DNA of 64,000 nt from Robiginitomaculum sp. (GTDB taxonomy: Bacteria > Pseudomonadota > Alphaproteobacteria > Caulobacterales > Maricaulaceae), in contig JAKIUV010000004.1 in assembly GCA_021647375.1 (NCBI GenBank), positions 1-64,000 on the forward strand, given 5' to 3'. Numbering within the stretch: the stretch's first letter is position 1; each line of letters begins with the position of its first letter. A program made the translations under genes and the position numbers. Positions 26,658-35,862 of the stretch are shown here, in pieces. Under the pieces are notes generated by a model. It searched no databases, had not been told where the DNA came from, and was given only the letters and a program-made list of their open reading frames with translations.

Positions 26658-27149
26658 ATGTCAAAAATGAACCAGAACAGAATACAAGAAATCATAAATG
26701 CCTATGGTGCTGACATGCATCGTTGGCCACAAACCGAGCGGCAAGCCGGACAGGCGTGGCTGGCGGATTTTCCGGGCAAATCGCAGCAATTACTGGCAGA
26801 GGCGGATGCTTTGGATCAGCTTTTGGATGCAGCGCCCACGTCCGCGAGCGATATTTCATTCCTGCAAGCGCGTATATTGAAAGCAGCACAAAATACGCCG
26901 CAAGATGGCATTCTCGCTGTTACGACCGCAAATGACGGTACGCTCATGCCAGCCAAAGCAAATATGCTAGCCTCATGGAAATCCGTTGCGGCGACTTTGA
27001 TGCTGACCACAGGTATTGGGTTTGGTATCGGACAAGCGGCGGCGGCAGATACGAATTATGCCTCGGCAGAAGCCTTGCTGTCCATCAGCATGCAGAGCGA
27101 TTACGCTGAAGCGGATTTATTCGGAGATTTGAACGGAGACGGGTTATGA
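26658..27149 (+). CDS. Single-pass membrane protein, probable anti-sigma factor
   Basis: A 163-residue protein. The cytoplasmic N-terminal part contains 'INAYGADMHRWPQTERQAGQ', a signature of small alphaproteobacterial proteins encoded after ECF sigma genes. It has one TM segment (about 110-130, VAATLMLTTGIGFGIGQAAAA) and a short periplasmic tail ending 'LFGDLNGDGL'. It overlaps the next gene by 4 bp. Position and topology support sigma-factor sequestration, but there is no zinc-binding HxxxCxxC motif, so this is inference. Confidence 0.65.
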   Translation: MSKMNQNRIQEIINAYGADMHRWPQTERQAGQAWLADFPGKSQQLLAEADALDQLLDAAPTSASDISFLQARILKAAQNTPQDGILAVTTANDGTLMPAKANMLASWKSVAATLMLTTGIGFGIGQAAAADTNYASAEALLSISMQSDYAEADLFGDLNGDGL

Positions 27150-27685
27150 GCACGGATACAACACCTGTACCGCCAATAAACAAATGGATTATTGCTCTAT
27201 TGATTTCCATAGCCGTCAACGGGCTGTTAGCGGGCCTCTTGCTTTCCAAGCAAGTTAAACCCGCCGGGCCGGGTTCAGACTGGTCCCGATCTCAGCACGC
27301 AGTGCAAATAAGGCCTAATGGCCCCCGTCATCTTGTGCGCAATTTGCCACCTGAGCGGCGCAAGCAGGTGATGATGACTGCAATGAAAAACCTGGAATCA
27401 CAAGGCAACGAGCATCCGCGTAAATTGTTCAAGAGGTTGCGCCAAGCAAAACATAAAACCATGCGTCTGCTCCGCGCGGAGGAACTGGACACAAAAGCCA
27501 TAGAGCAATCTTTGGCCGAAATCCGCACACTAAACCAAAAGCTAGCAGTGTCCGGTGATGCCTTGATGATAGAGGTGTTGGCGCAACTCACGTCCGCCGA
27601 ACGCAAGGCCGCTGAAGCAGCCTTGAGGCAGCGTAAAGTCCAACGCCGCCAGCGGCAAGATGGGCAATATCAGGAACCTCAATAG
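27146..27685 (+). CDS. Periplasmic heavy-metal sensor-like protein (CnrX/Spy-type)
   Basis: A 179-residue protein with one N-terminal TM helix (about 13-33) and an all-helical, basic periplasmic domain: 'NLPPERRKQVMMTAMKNLES', 'KLFKRLRQAKHKTMRLLRAE' and 'LAQLTSAERKAAEAALRQRK'. The pattern resembles CnrX, ZraP and Spy, where paired helices sense metals or misfolded proteins. The gene order sigma - membrane anti-sigma - CnrX-like matches the logic of cnrYXH. The EF-hand protein just upstream may supply or buffer the metal. The C-terminus is an Arg/Gln-rich tail. Confidence 0.7.
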   Translation: MSTDTTPVPPINKWIIALLISIAVNGLLAGLLLSKQVKPAGPGSDWSRSQHAVQIRPNGPRHLVRNLPPERRKQVMMTAMKNLESQGNEHPRKLFKRLRQAKHKTMRLLRAEELDTKAIEQSLAEIRTLNQKLAVSGDALMIEVLAQLTSAERKAAEAALRQRKVQRRQRQDGQYQEPQ

Positions 27686-27980
27686 CACTGTTAATCCCTA
27701 TAGGAAATTATAAAGTTCTGTGAAACTGCACGGGTCTGTACAGGCCTTGGGTCAGAATGTTGAATTTGAGATATAGCGATTGGCACCCCAAACACCTACG
27801 ACTTTGCCTGTCGACATGTTCAGGTGCGAGTTTTAATGTAAGTATAGCGAATGGGCGGCGTTTCACGTTTTTGTACGGCGAAAAAACAAGGTGATATGGA
27901 CTTTAAATGGTTGCTAGGTTTTTTTCACAGGCCTATAAGTTATTTATGAAACACGGTTCGCATCTTACAAGGACGACACA
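27686..27980. other. Intergenic leader of the suc operon
   Basis: These 295 bp lie before sucC and carry no supported ORF. The last 40 bp contain TTATTTATGAAACACGG and AAGGACGACACA, which provides the sucC ribosome binding site. The region should contain the promoter for sucCD-AB. I could not identify a convincing -35/-10 pair, riboswitch or terminator in it. Confidence 0.5.
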
Positions 27981-29174
27981 ATGAACATTCACGAATATCA
28001 AGGCAAGGCAGTACTTAAATCTATTGGCGCTCCGGTGAGCGAAGGTGTGGCTATTTTTTCTGCGGGCGAGGCCGAGGCCGCCGCCAAGCAGTTGGGTGGT
28101 CCTTTATGGGTGGTGAAGTCGCAAATTCATGCTGGCGGGCGCGGTAAAGGTAAATTTGTTGAAGATAGTGCGGGTGAAGCGGGCGGTGTGCGCCTGTCGT
28201 GGTCAATCGACGAAGTGGTCGAGAACGCCAAACAAATGCTGGGCGCGACTTTGGTGACCGAGCAGACCGGGCCGGATGGCAAACAGGTTAACCGTCTTTA
28301 TATTGAACATGGTTCCGACATCGAGAAAGAGTTTTATCTGTCATTACTGGTCAACCGCGAGACATCCCGTGTGTCGTTTGTGGCTTCCACCGAAGGGGGC
28401 ATGGACATCGAAGCCGTAGCTCACGATACGCCAGAGAAAATTATTACATTCGACATTGACCCGGCTACCGGGTTTATGCCCCACCATGGTCGTACATTGG
28501 CGCGGGCATTAGAGCTATCCGGTGACCTTGCTAAACAGGCCAACAGGCTTGGCCGAATATTGTATAACGGGTTTTTGGCCAAAGACATGGCTATGATGGA
28601 AATTAACCCGCTGATCGTCAGTAAGGCTGGAAAATTGCACTGCCTAGATGCTAAGATTAGTTTTGACGGCAATGCCTTGTTCCGCCATCCCGACATTAAA
28701 GATTTGCGCGATGTGACCGAAGAAGACGAAAAAGAAGTGGCGGCGGCAGATTATGGGCTGAGCTATATTGCGCTGGACGGTACGATTGGGTGTATGGTCA
28801 ATGGTGCTGGCTTGGCTATGTCGACCATGGACATTATTAAATTATACGGCGAAGAGCCAGCCAATTTCCTCGATGTAGGCGGCGGCGCGACGACCGAAAA
28901 CATTATTCAGGCGTTTAAAATCATCACGTCAGATGAAAATGTCAAAGGTATTCTCGTCAATATTTTTGGCGGCATTATGAAATGTGATGTGATTGCCGAA
29001 GGTATTGTTACTGCAGTTAACGAGGTTGGTCTAAAAGTCCCCCTCGTCGTGCGTCTCGAAGGCACTAATGTCGCCAAAGGCAAAGCCATTATCAATGACA
29101 GCGATGTCGATGTCATAGCTGCGGACGATCTCGACGATGCGGCACAAAAAATTGTGGCGGCGGTGCGGAGATAA
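27981..29174 (+). CDS. sucC: Succinyl-CoA synthetase, beta subunit (ADP-forming)
   Basis: 397 residues, typical length. The ATP-grasp region runs from '[20 protein letters not shown]' through '[20 protein letters not shown]' to '[11 protein letters not shown]'. The CoA-ligase domain includes [17 protein letters not shown] and '[20 protein letters not shown]', then '[20 protein letters not shown]'. With SucD it makes succinate and ATP from succinyl-CoA in the TCA cycle. sucD normally follows at once. Here two extra genes (29178-30149) separate them. Confidence 0.97.
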   Translation: MNIHEYQGKAVLKSIGAPVSEGVAIFSAGEAEAAAKQLGGPLWVVKSQIHAGGRGKGKFVEDSAGEAGGVRLSWSIDEVVENAKQMLGATLVTEQTGPDGKQVNRLYIEHGSDIEKEFYLSLLVNRETSRVSFVASTEGGMDIEAVAHDTPEKIITFDIDPATGFMPHHGRTLARALELSGDLAKQANRLGRILYNGFLAKDMAMMEINPLIVSKAGKLHCLDAKISFDGNALFRHPDIKDLRDVTEEDEKEVAAADYGLSYIALDGTIGCMVNGAGLAMSTMDIIKLYGEEPANFLDVGGGATTENIIQAFKIITSDENVKGILVNIFGGIMKCDVIAEGIVTAVNEVGLKVPLVVRLEGTNVAKGKAIINDSDVDVIAADDLDDAAQKIVAAVRR

Positions 29175-29177
29175 TCT

Positions 29178-29789
29178 GTGCGCAAAGTGGTTGGCATATT
29201 GATAGTTACCATGGCTGCGATGTTGGGCGTCAGTGTTCCGGCCAGCGCGAAATCTCAACCTGCTGTTTCTGGCGCATGGCAATTTAGTTGTCTCTCTGCC
29301 TATCAAGACATCGTCTCGACCATGAACCCGGCGTGGATTCCGGATCAGTTGAAAAACGGATTTGAAGTCATAAAAGTCTCTGGGGTGGCTACGGGAGAGG
29401 TGCGCCTCGGCGGTTCGCCGACTGTGCCTTGGTTGACCATTTACAATAAAGACCTAAAGCCGATTTATCATGCGGTTGGGTTTAACAGCCGTTCAGACGA
29501 ATTATGGAAATTGGTGATTGACCAAAACAAGCCCACTAACTTCGCCCCAAAACTTTACGAAATACAGCCATATACGGGCGTAAAAGCCATTGCATTGCCC
29601 GAAGCCGATTTCACCTTTGTGGAATATTTTGCCGACTGGTGTACCAATTGCAAATTGGTGCAAGGGGCTATGGCAGATTTCATTGCCGCCCATCCAAAGC
29701 TAAAAATCACCCACGTCCAAATCGAAGCCGATACGGCCAAAATGCAAAAGAAAAAATACACATCTCAAACCTGTCCTGTCACAACTTAG
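29178..29789 (+). CDS. Exported thioredoxin-fold protein
   Basis: A 203-residue protein with a GTG start 3 bp after the sucC stop, with GGAGAT just upstream. A signal peptide (MRKVVGILIVTMAAMLGVSV, cleavage near ASA-KS) leads to a thioredoxin-like domain near the C-terminus: 'ADFTFVEYFADWCTNCKLVQ' has the WCxxC redox motif. The domain ends soon after 'KKKYTSQTCPVTT', about 25-30 residues shorter than a full thioredoxin, so the last strand and helix may be missing. It could be a periplasmic thiol protein or a truncated DsbD-gamma-like fragment. Its place inside sucC-sucD is unusual. Confidence 0.65.
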   Translation: MRKVVGILIVTMAAMLGVSVPASAKSQPAVSGAWQFSCLSAYQDIVSTMNPAWIPDQLKNGFEVIKVSGVATGEVRLGGSPTVPWLTIYNKDLKPIYHAVGFNSRSDELWKLVIDQNKPTNFAPKLYEIQPYTGVKAIALPEADFTFVEYFADWCTNCKLVQGAMADFIAAHPKLKITHVQIEADTAKMQKKKYTSQTCPVTT

Positions 29790-29801
29790 GAACTGAAAAC
29801 T

Positions 29802-30149
29802 ATGTCCATACTCATTAACAAAAACACCAAAATCATCACCCGGCGTTATGTAGTGCAGCGGAACCACTTAGTGTTGGTTGTTGCGTGTATAGGTTTTGTG
29901 GGGCTTTCGGCCTGTAGCCTTAAATCTGTAGACGCTGCAAAATTGGCCTGTGCCGCAGAAATACAAGCGAAACTAAGCATTGATGTTTCTAATATAACCT
30001 CGACCTGGTCTGCAGAAGCGGGCACAAGTGGTAAGCATACTACCATTTCATATATCCAGACAAAAGACACGCCAGCAATTGTGTGTGTCACATCCGGTGG
30101 AAAAGTGAAAAGCTTGACACAATCGCAAACTACGAAAATTAATAATTAG
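29802..30149 (+). CDS. Chimeric small lipoprotein with a SucD-like N-terminus
   Basis: A 115-residue product. Its first 13 residues, [13 protein letters not shown], match the start of SucD ([13 protein letters not shown]), and the nucleotide match continues into the first base of the next codon. A hydrophobic stretch with a lipobox-like LSAC follows ([18 protein letters not shown]), then a small domain with two more Cys and the pattern '[20 protein letters not shown]'. The gene therefore looks like an imported or duplicated sucD head joined to a lipoprotein. An internal GTG at 29853 could be the original start. Whether the odd n-region allows export is uncertain. Confidence 0.55.
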   Translation: MSILINKNTKIITRRYVVQRNHLVLVVACIGFVGLSACSLKSVDAAKLACAAEIQAKLSIDVSNITSTWSAEAGTSGKHTTISYIQTKDTPAIVCVTSGGKVKSLTQSQTTKINN

Positions 30150-30157
30150 AGGAACAT

Positions 30158-31045
30158 ATGTCAATTTTAATCAACAAAGACACCAAAATCATCACCCAAG
30201 GCATGACCGGGAAAACCGGGACATTTCATACGGAGCAGGCGCTTGCCTATCACGGTACGCAGATGGTTGCGGGGGTGACGCCGGGCAAAGGCGGGACGGA
30301 GCATCTTGGTCTGCCAAACTTTAACACTGTCGCCGAAGCCAAGGCGGCCACGGGGGCTACGGCTAGCGTGATTTATGTGCCGCCGCCCTTTGCTGCGGAC
30401 GGTATTTTAGAGGCTATCGATGCGGAGATAGAACTTATTGTTGCTATTACCGAGGGTGTGCCTGTGCGCGATATGGTTGCGGTCAAGCGGGCTTTGTGCG
30501 GGTCTAAGTCGCGCCTGATTGGGCCGAATTGTCCGGGTGTCCTCACCCCCGAAGAATGTAAAATCGGGATCATGCCGGGCAAGATATTCAAAAAAGGCTC
30601 CGTCGGTGTTGTCTCCCGTTCGGGGACATTGACCTATGAAGCTGTCTACCAGACCACCCAAGTTGGGCTGGGGCAGACTACGGCAGTTGGCATTGGTGGT
30701 GATCCGGTCAACGGCACCAATTTTATTGACGTGCTGGATTTATTCCTAGGCGACGACGATACCAAGTCCATCATAATGATCGGTGAAATTGGTGGTTCTG
30801 CCGAAGAAGAAGCGGCGGAATATCTGGCGCACCAAGCCAAGAAAGGCCGTAGTAAACCCGTGGTCGGCTTTATCGCAGGCCGCACCGCGCCGCCGGGACG
30901 GACTATGGGTCATGCGGGCGCTATTGTCTCGGGCGGTAAGGGCGGCGCGGATGATAAAATTGAAGCGCTGGAAAAGGCTGGCGTGCGCGTTTCTCCGTCT
31001 CCGGCAAAATTGGGCGTTACGCTCATGGATGTATTGAACGGATAA
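30158..31045 (+). CDS. sucD: Succinyl-CoA synthetase, alpha subunit
   Basis: 295 residues. The CoA-binding Rossmann domain begins '[20 protein letters not shown]' and '[20 protein letters not shown]'. The ligase domain has '[20 protein letters not shown]' and the phospho-histidine loop [20 protein letters not shown]. It forms the alpha-beta complex with SucC. AGAGGAAC precedes the ATG. The gene is complete, so the N-terminal copy at 29802 is additional. Confidence 0.97.
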   Translation: MSILINKDTKIITQGMTGKTGTFHTEQALAYHGTQMVAGVTPGKGGTEHLGLPNFNTVAEAKAATGATASVIYVPPPFAADGILEAIDAEIELIVAITEGVPVRDMVAVKRALCGSKSRLIGPNCPGVLTPEECKIGIMPGKIFKKGSVGVVSRSGTLTYEAVYQTTQVGLGQTTAVGIGGDPVNGTNFIDVLDLFLGDDDTKSIIMIGEIGGSAEEEAAEYLAHQAKKGRSKPVVGFIAGRTAPPGRTMGHAGAIVSGGKGGADDKIEALEKAGVRVSPSPAKLGVTLMDVLNG

Positions 31046-31051
31046 AATACC

Positions 31052-34006
31052 ATGAACGACAAACCACGTTCTCAAACCAATCAGGACTTTTTGGATACGG
31101 GCTATCTGGATGGTGCCAATGCGGCTTATCTGGAACAGATGCAGGCGCAATATACCGCCAACCCCAATTCTGTTGACGAGAGTTGGCGCGCTTATTTCAG
31201 TGCGCTCGGTGAGGATGCGGACAATGCCAATAAAAATGCGCAAGGCCCCACTTGGGTGCGGGGCAACTGGCCGCAAGATGATAATAGTGATTGGGTAGAA
31301 GCGTTAGGTGGTTCGGCAAATACGGATGCGCTCAAATCACAGATAAAGAAATCCCGCCCGACAGCCAGTGCTGATAAAATCGAACAAGCGGCGCGCGATA
31401 GTATCCGCGCGTTGATGCTGATACGGGCTTACCGTATTCGCGGGCATTTGGTGGCCGACCTTGACCCGCTCGGCCTGATGAAACGGGTGCCGCCAGAAGA
31501 TCTAGACCCGGCCTTGCTCGGCTTTGGGCCGGACGACCTTGACCGTCCAATCTATATTGGCGGCGTTCTGGGTATGGAGAGCGCCAGTATCAACGAGATG
31601 ATGCCCATCTTAAAGCGCACTTATTGCGGCACATTTGGCGTGCAATTCATGCATGTCTCTGACCCCGATGAGCGTAGCTGGCTACAAAAACGCATTGAAG
31701 GGCCGGATAAAGAAATCAGTTTCTCCCCTGAAGGCCGTAAGGCCATATTGCAAAAACTAATCGAAGCCCAAGCCTTTGAAGATATTTTGCAACGCCGCTA
31801 TCCTGGCACTAAACGCTTTGGCCTAGACGGCGGCGAAAGCCTGGTGCCGGCGCTTGAACAAATCATTAAACGCGGCGGTGCGCTGGGCATGAAAGACATC
31901 AATTTTGGTATGCCCCACCGGGGGCGGCTCAATGTTTTGGCGGCGGTTTTAGCCAAGCCCTATAGCGCCATATTTTTTGAATTTTTAGGCGGGGTAAGTG
32001 CGGGCGCAGAGGACTTTGGCTCAGGTGATGTTAAATATCATTTGGGCGCGTCCTCAGACCGTGAGTTTGACGGCAATGAAGTGCATTTGTCCCTCGCCCC
32101 CAACCCGTCACATCTTGAGGCGGTTAACCCGGTGGTGATTGGCAAGCCCCGCGCCAAACAACAAATGTTCTCCAAAAGCCATGATAACCCTGTGTTCACA
32201 GATGCTACCGCAGTGTTATTACACGGCGACGCGGCCTTTGCCGGACAGGGTGTTGTCACGGAATGCTTTGGCATGTCGGCGCTGGACGGGTATAGCATAG
32301 GCGGCACTATTCATGTGATTGTCAACAACCAGATTGGCTTTACCACATCGCCCCATTATTCGCGCTCGACCCCGTACCCGACCGACGTGGCAATGATGGT
32401 GGAGACACCGATTTTTCATGTCAACGGTGACGACCCAGAAGCCGTAGTTTTCGCCGCTCGCGTCGCCACTGAATATCGCCAAAAATTTGGCCGTGATATT
32501 GTTATCGATATGATTTGCTATCGCCGTTACGGTCATAATGAAGGCGACGACCCAAGCTTTACCCAGCCCGTGATGTATAAAGTCATCAAGAAAAAGAAAT
32601 CCACCCGCGATATTTACGGCGAGCGCTTAATCGCCAACGGCACCATTACGGCAGACGAATTTGAAACAATGAAAGCGGACTTCCGCACATTCATAGAGGC
32701 TGAGTTTGACAAAGCCGAAAGCTATACCACCAAAACACCTGACTGGCTCGACGGGGTATGGTCAGGAATTAGCCTGCCCGACGACGACATAAAACGGCGC
32801 GGTAAGGTTAGAATTTCTGTTGAAAGTTTGCGCAAAATTGGTATGAAAATTACCGAAATTCCGGACGGTATAAACATCCACCGCACACTTAAAAAACTTC
32901 TGGCGGCGCGGCGCAAGCGGATTGAAAGCGGTACAAATATCGACTGGGCGCTAGGCGAACATCTGGCCTTTGGCTCGCTGCTGACCGAGGGCTTCCCAGT
33001 ACGCCTATCGGGGCAGGATTGCGGACGCGGCACATTCTCCCAGCGTCATTCCCATATCATCGACCAAGAAACCGAAAACCGCTATACCCCCCTCAACAAT
33101 ATCAGCGACACGCAAGCCTGTTATCAGGTGCTGGATAGTATGCTGTCGGAATATGCGGTGCTTGGTTTTGAATACGGGTTCTCCCTGACACGCCCCAACA
33201 CACTAACCATTTGGGAAGCACAGTTCGGCGATTTTGCCAATGGCGCGCAAGTGATGGTGGACCAATTTATTTCCAGTGCCGAACAAAAATGGTTGCGCAT
33301 GTCGGGTCTGGTGATGCTCTTGCCCCACGGTTATGAAGGTCAAGGCCCCGAGCATAGTTCGGCAAGGTTGGAACGCTATCTTCAGCTCTGCGGCGAAGAT
33401 AATATGCAGGTGGTCAATATCACTACGCCCGCCAATTATTTCCATGTTCTGCGCCGCCAGCAACACCGGGATTTCAGAAAACCGTTGATCATCATGACAC
33501 CCAAATCTCTGTTGCGCCATAAACGCTGTGTGTCGACTTTGGACGAGATGGGCGAAGATTCGTGTTTCCATAGACTTCTTTGGGATGATGCAGATTTCAA
33601 TCCGCAGCCGGGCGAAATTAAGCTAGCCGCAGATGCTAAAATCAAACGTGTGCTTCTATGTTCAGGCAAGGTTTATTTCGATCTGTTTGATGCGCGGGAA
33701 AAAACTGGCCGTGATGATGTTTATATCATGCGGGTCGAGCAGTTATTCCCGTATCCGGGCGATGCGCTTGTGGAAGAATTATCGCGTTTTAAAAACGCCG
33801 AATTTGTCTGGCTGCAAGAAGAACCGCGCAATATGGGTGCTTGGCAATATATCGAAGATTTCTTGGAGAAGACCTTGATTAAAATCGGCGCGAAGAACAC
33901 CAGACCACGTTATATTGGACGCAAACTTTCCGCCTCCACCGCCACCGGCATTGCCGCCAAACACAAGGCCGAACAACAGGCCATCATGGATGAAGCATTT
34001 GAGTAG
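31052..34006 (+). CDS. sucA: 2-oxoglutarate dehydrogenase E1 component
   Basis: 984 residues, starting 6 bp after sucD. The N-terminal E2-binding segment 'QDFLDTGYLDGANAAYLEQM' and 'DPNSVDESWRAYF'-like motif precede the thiamine diphosphate domain. HRGRLNVLAAVLAKP and 'GDAAFAGQGVVTECFGMSAL' include the GDGx-like cofactor motif, and 'VIVNNQIGFTTSP' follows. The C-terminal half has 'FSQRHSHIIDQETENRYTPL' and LPHGYEGQGPEHSSARLERYL. It decarboxylates 2-oxoglutarate and reductively succinylates the lipoyl group of SucB. Confidence 0.97.
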   Translation: MNDKPRSQTNQDFLDTGYLDGANAAYLEQMQAQYTANPNSVDESWRAYFSALGEDADNANKNAQGPTWVRGNWPQDDNSDWVEALGGSANTDALKSQIKKSRPTASADKIEQAARDSIRALMLIRAYRIRGHLVADLDPLGLMKRVPPEDLDPALLGFGPDDLDRPIYIGGVLGMESASINEMMPILKRTYCGTFGVQFMHVSDPDERSWLQKRIEGPDKEISFSPEGRKAILQKLIEAQAFEDILQRRYPGTKRFGLDGGESLVPALEQIIKRGGALGMKDINFGMPHRGRLNVLAAVLAKPYSAIFFEFLGGVSAGAEDFGSGDVKYHLGASSDREFDGNEVHLSLAPNPSHLEAVNPVVIGKPRAKQQMFSKSHDNPVFTDATAVLLHGDAAFAGQGVVTECFGMSALDGYSIGGTIHVIVNNQIGFTTSPHYSRSTPYPTDVAMMVETPIFHVNGDDPEAVVFAARVATEYRQKFGRDIVIDMICYRRYGHNEGDDPSFTQPVMYKVIKKKKSTRDIYGERLIANGTITADEFETMKADFRTFIEAEFDKAESYTTKTPDWLDGVWSGISLPDDDIKRRGKVRISVESLRKIGMKITEIPDGINIHRTLKKLLAARRKRIESGTNIDWALGEHLAFGSLLTEGFPVRLSGQDCGRGTFSQRHSHIIDQETENRYTPLNNISDTQACYQVLDSMLSEYAVLGFEYGFSLTRPNTLTIWEAQFGDFANGAQVMVDQFISSAEQKWLRMSGLVMLLPHGYEGQGPEHSSARLERYLQLCGEDNMQVVNITTPANYFHVLRRQQHRDFRKPLIIMTPKSLLRHKRCVSTLDEMGEDSCFHRLLWDDADFNPQPGEIKLAADAKIKRVLLCSGKVYFDLFDAREKTGRDDVYIMRVEQLFPYPGDALVEELSRFKNAEFVWLQEEPRNMGAWQYIEDFLEKTLIKIGAKNTRPRYIGRKLSASTATGIAAKHKAEQQAIMDEAFE

Positions 34007-34029
34007 AGAATGAAGATTGAGATGAATAA

Positions 34030-34175
34030 GAAGTGCCGAGCGATATAAAAAGGAAGATGAAATGAACAGAGAAGTACCGAGCGTAGCAAGGCAAGGGCGA
34101 CCGCCCGTCGCGTCATACGACGCGCCCACGCGGAGGCGTGCGCTCTTGCGCATTGCCGTGAGCGAGATAAAAGGA
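34030..34175 (+). repeat. Leader repeat upstream of sucB
   Basis: The segment 34062-34175 (GAACAGAGAAGTACCGAGCG ... GCGCATTGCCGTGAGCGAG, then ATAAAAGGA) recurs on the other strand at 42823-42926 in front of lptE. Shared blocks are CAAGGGCGACCGCCCGTCG, AGGCGTGCGC and GCGCATTGCCGTGAGCGA. A partial copy (GAAGTGCCGAGCGATATAAA then AAGGA) precedes it at 34030. The 3' end supplies the AAAAGGA Shine-Dalgarno of sucB. The inner arms can fold as GC-rich hairpins. Confidence 0.7.
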
Positions 34176-34182
34176 CAAAATC

Positions 34183-35361
34183 ATGATTGATATTAAAGTA
34201 CCAAATGTTGGCGAAAGCGTTGCCGAAGTGACCATCGCCGTCTGGATGAAACAAGTCGGCGATAGCGTTAAAAAAGACGAGCCAATTGTCGAGCTGGAAA
34301 CCGATAAAGCGGCGCAAGAACTGGTATCGCCCGAAGACGGTGTGCTGGCGGAAATTTTGGTGGCCGAAGGCGAGAACGCAGAAATCGGCGTTATCATTGC
34401 CAAGCTCAAACCGGGTAAAGTTGAAGCGGCTACAGAGTCTACACCTGCGCCCGCCGCCAAAACAGAAACGCCGCAAGCGGCCACAGAACCATCCCGCGAA
34501 CCCATGCCGTCTGCCAAGCGCGTTATCGCGGAAAAAGGCTTGGATGCCAATGCCATTACTGGCACCGGCAAAGATGGCCGCATTACCAAAGGCGATGCTC
34601 TAGGCGCAAAACCTGCTGCGAATACGCCCGCACCGACTCCGCCCACGCCCCGTGATACTGGCCCGCGTGAAGAACGTGTGCGCATGTCGCGCCTCCGTCA
34701 AACCATTGCCCGACGCTTGAAAGACGCGCAAAATACCGCCGCCATGCTGACCACCTATAATGAGGTCGACATGACCGAAATTATGGCCATGCGCAAAAAA
34801 TACAAACAAGTTTTCATCGACAAGCACGGCGTTAAATTAGGCTTTATGAGCTTCTTTATCAAAGCCTGTTGCACCGCCCTCAAAGACGTGCCCAGCGTCA
34901 ATGCTGAAATTGACGGCACCGATATACTCTATAAAAATTATTATGATATGTCCGTGGCCGTGGGCACGGATAAAGGCCTCGTGGTTCCGGTACTCCGGGA
35001 CGCAGACCAGCTGTCCATGGCAGGTATCGAGAAAGGCCTTGGCGCATTGGCCAAAAAAGCCCGCGAAGGGAAACTATCCATGGCCGAGATGAGCGGCGGT
35101 ACATTCACCCTGTCTAACGGCGGCGTTTACGGCTCGCTCATGTCTTCACCCATTCTCAACCCGCCCCAATCCGGTATTCTCGGCATGCACAAAATCGAAA
35201 AACGCGCCGTGGTCATCAATGACGAAATCGTTATCCGTCCCATGATGTATCTGGCACTATCCTACGATCACCGCATCGTAGACGGCAAAGGCGCAGTGAC
35301 ATTCCTGGTGCGCGTAAAAGAATGCCTGGAAGACCCGGAACGGATGCTCTTGGATTTGTAA
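34183..35361 (+). CDS. sucB: Dihydrolipoyllysine-residue succinyltransferase (E2 of OGDH)
   Basis: 392 residues. The lipoyl domain (1-75) has the modified lysine at about 42 in [12 protein letters not shown]. An Ala/Pro/Thr linker leads to the peripheral-subunit-binding domain '[20 protein letters not shown]' (about 108-145). The catalytic domain ends with [16 protein letters not shown] (His363). There is a single lipoyl domain, as usual for succinyltransferases. It transfers the succinyl group to CoA in the 2-oxoglutarate dehydrogenase complex. The lpd gene for E3 does not follow. Confidence 0.97.
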   Translation: MIDIKVPNVGESVAEVTIAVWMKQVGDSVKKDEPIVELETDKAAQELVSPEDGVLAEILVAEGENAEIGVIIAKLKPGKVEAATESTPAPAAKTETPQAATEPSREPMPSAKRVIAEKGLDANAITGTGKDGRITKGDALGAKPAANTPAPTPPTPRDTGPREERVRMSRLRQTIARRLKDAQNTAAMLTTYNEVDMTEIMAMRKKYKQVFIDKHGVKLGFMSFFIKACCTALKDVPSVNAEIDGTDILYKNYYDMSVAVGTDKGLVVPVLRDADQLSMAGIEKGLGALAKKAREGKLSMAEMSGGTFTLSNGGVYGSLMSSPILNPPQSGILGMHKIEKRAVVINDEIVIRPMMYLALSYDHRIVDGKGAVTFLVRVKECLEDPERMLLDL

Positions 35362-35366
35362 TCAAG

Positions 35367-35462
35367 GTGGAAATTAAAATACTACTATCTGCACTACTTG
35401 CTGTATTTCTATCAACGCATTCGTCAAAACTGAACCGGTGGGTCTATTGCCAAAGGATATAA
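35367..35462 (+). pseudogene. Short signal-peptide-like ORF, possible gene remnant
   Basis: A GTG-initiated frame gives 31 residues: a hydrophobic leader (EIKILLSALLAVFLSTHSSK) and then a short tail ending CQRI. It starts 6 bp after sucB, and the downstream NTF2-like gene starts 3 bp after its stop. It looks like the export signal of a lost or truncated secreted protein. It could also be translated as a leader peptide, or be chance. Confidence 0.25.
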
Positions 35463-35464
35463 AC

Positions 35465-35851
35465 ATGAAAGTTTCAGAACAAAAAGAAGTGGAAAAACTG
35501 GTAACTGAATTTTTTAATGAGTACGCTGAATGGTACAAATTTGCATATGATTATTCTGTCAAATACCCTGATAACGACTCACCTTTAGAGGAGCGTTATG
35601 ATGCACTCATCGAAAGATACTGTGTTCCAGGTAAAAAACGTCAAGGAACCGCATATGGCAATGGTTGTCCAAAACAAAAAACAACTAAATTTGAAGCAAC
35701 GCCAGCAGGCGCTATTGTACATGCCTTACAATCAGAATTTGACGACGATTATTGGTCAAAACACGAATATCATTTGACCAAAATTTCTGGAAAATGGTAT
35801 ATAAATGAAATGTATTATATTGGCGGCAATAAAAAATACCCGTCTTTATAG
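35465..35851 (+). CDS. Small AT-rich orphan protein, NTF2-fold-like
   Basis: 128 residues from the ATG at 35465, preferred because AAAGGAT lies 7 bp upstream. An in-frame ATG at 35438 has no such site. The pattern of a long N-terminal helix ('EKLVTEFFNEYAEWYKFAYD'), a mid region with two Cys and a final 'YHLTKISGKWYINEMYYIGG' is like NTF2/SnoaL-fold or immunity-type proteins. Codon use is markedly more AT-rich than in sucB. It is probably a transferred gene. Function is not assigned. Confidence 0.5.
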   Translation: MKVSEQKEVEKLVTEFFNEYAEWYKFAYDYSVKYPDNDSPLEERYDALIERYCVPGKKRQGTAYGNGCPKQKTTKFEATPAGAIVHALQSEFDDDYWSKHEYHLTKISGKWYINEMYYIGGNKKYPSL

Positions 35852-35862
35852 TTGTCGAGCAA

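Noticed and set aside
34113..34685. A 190-codon minus-strand frame opposite sucB
   Set aside because: It covers the lipoyl domain and Ala/Pro linker of sucB, where repetitive codons open the antisense frame. No ribosome binding site or homology pattern is present.
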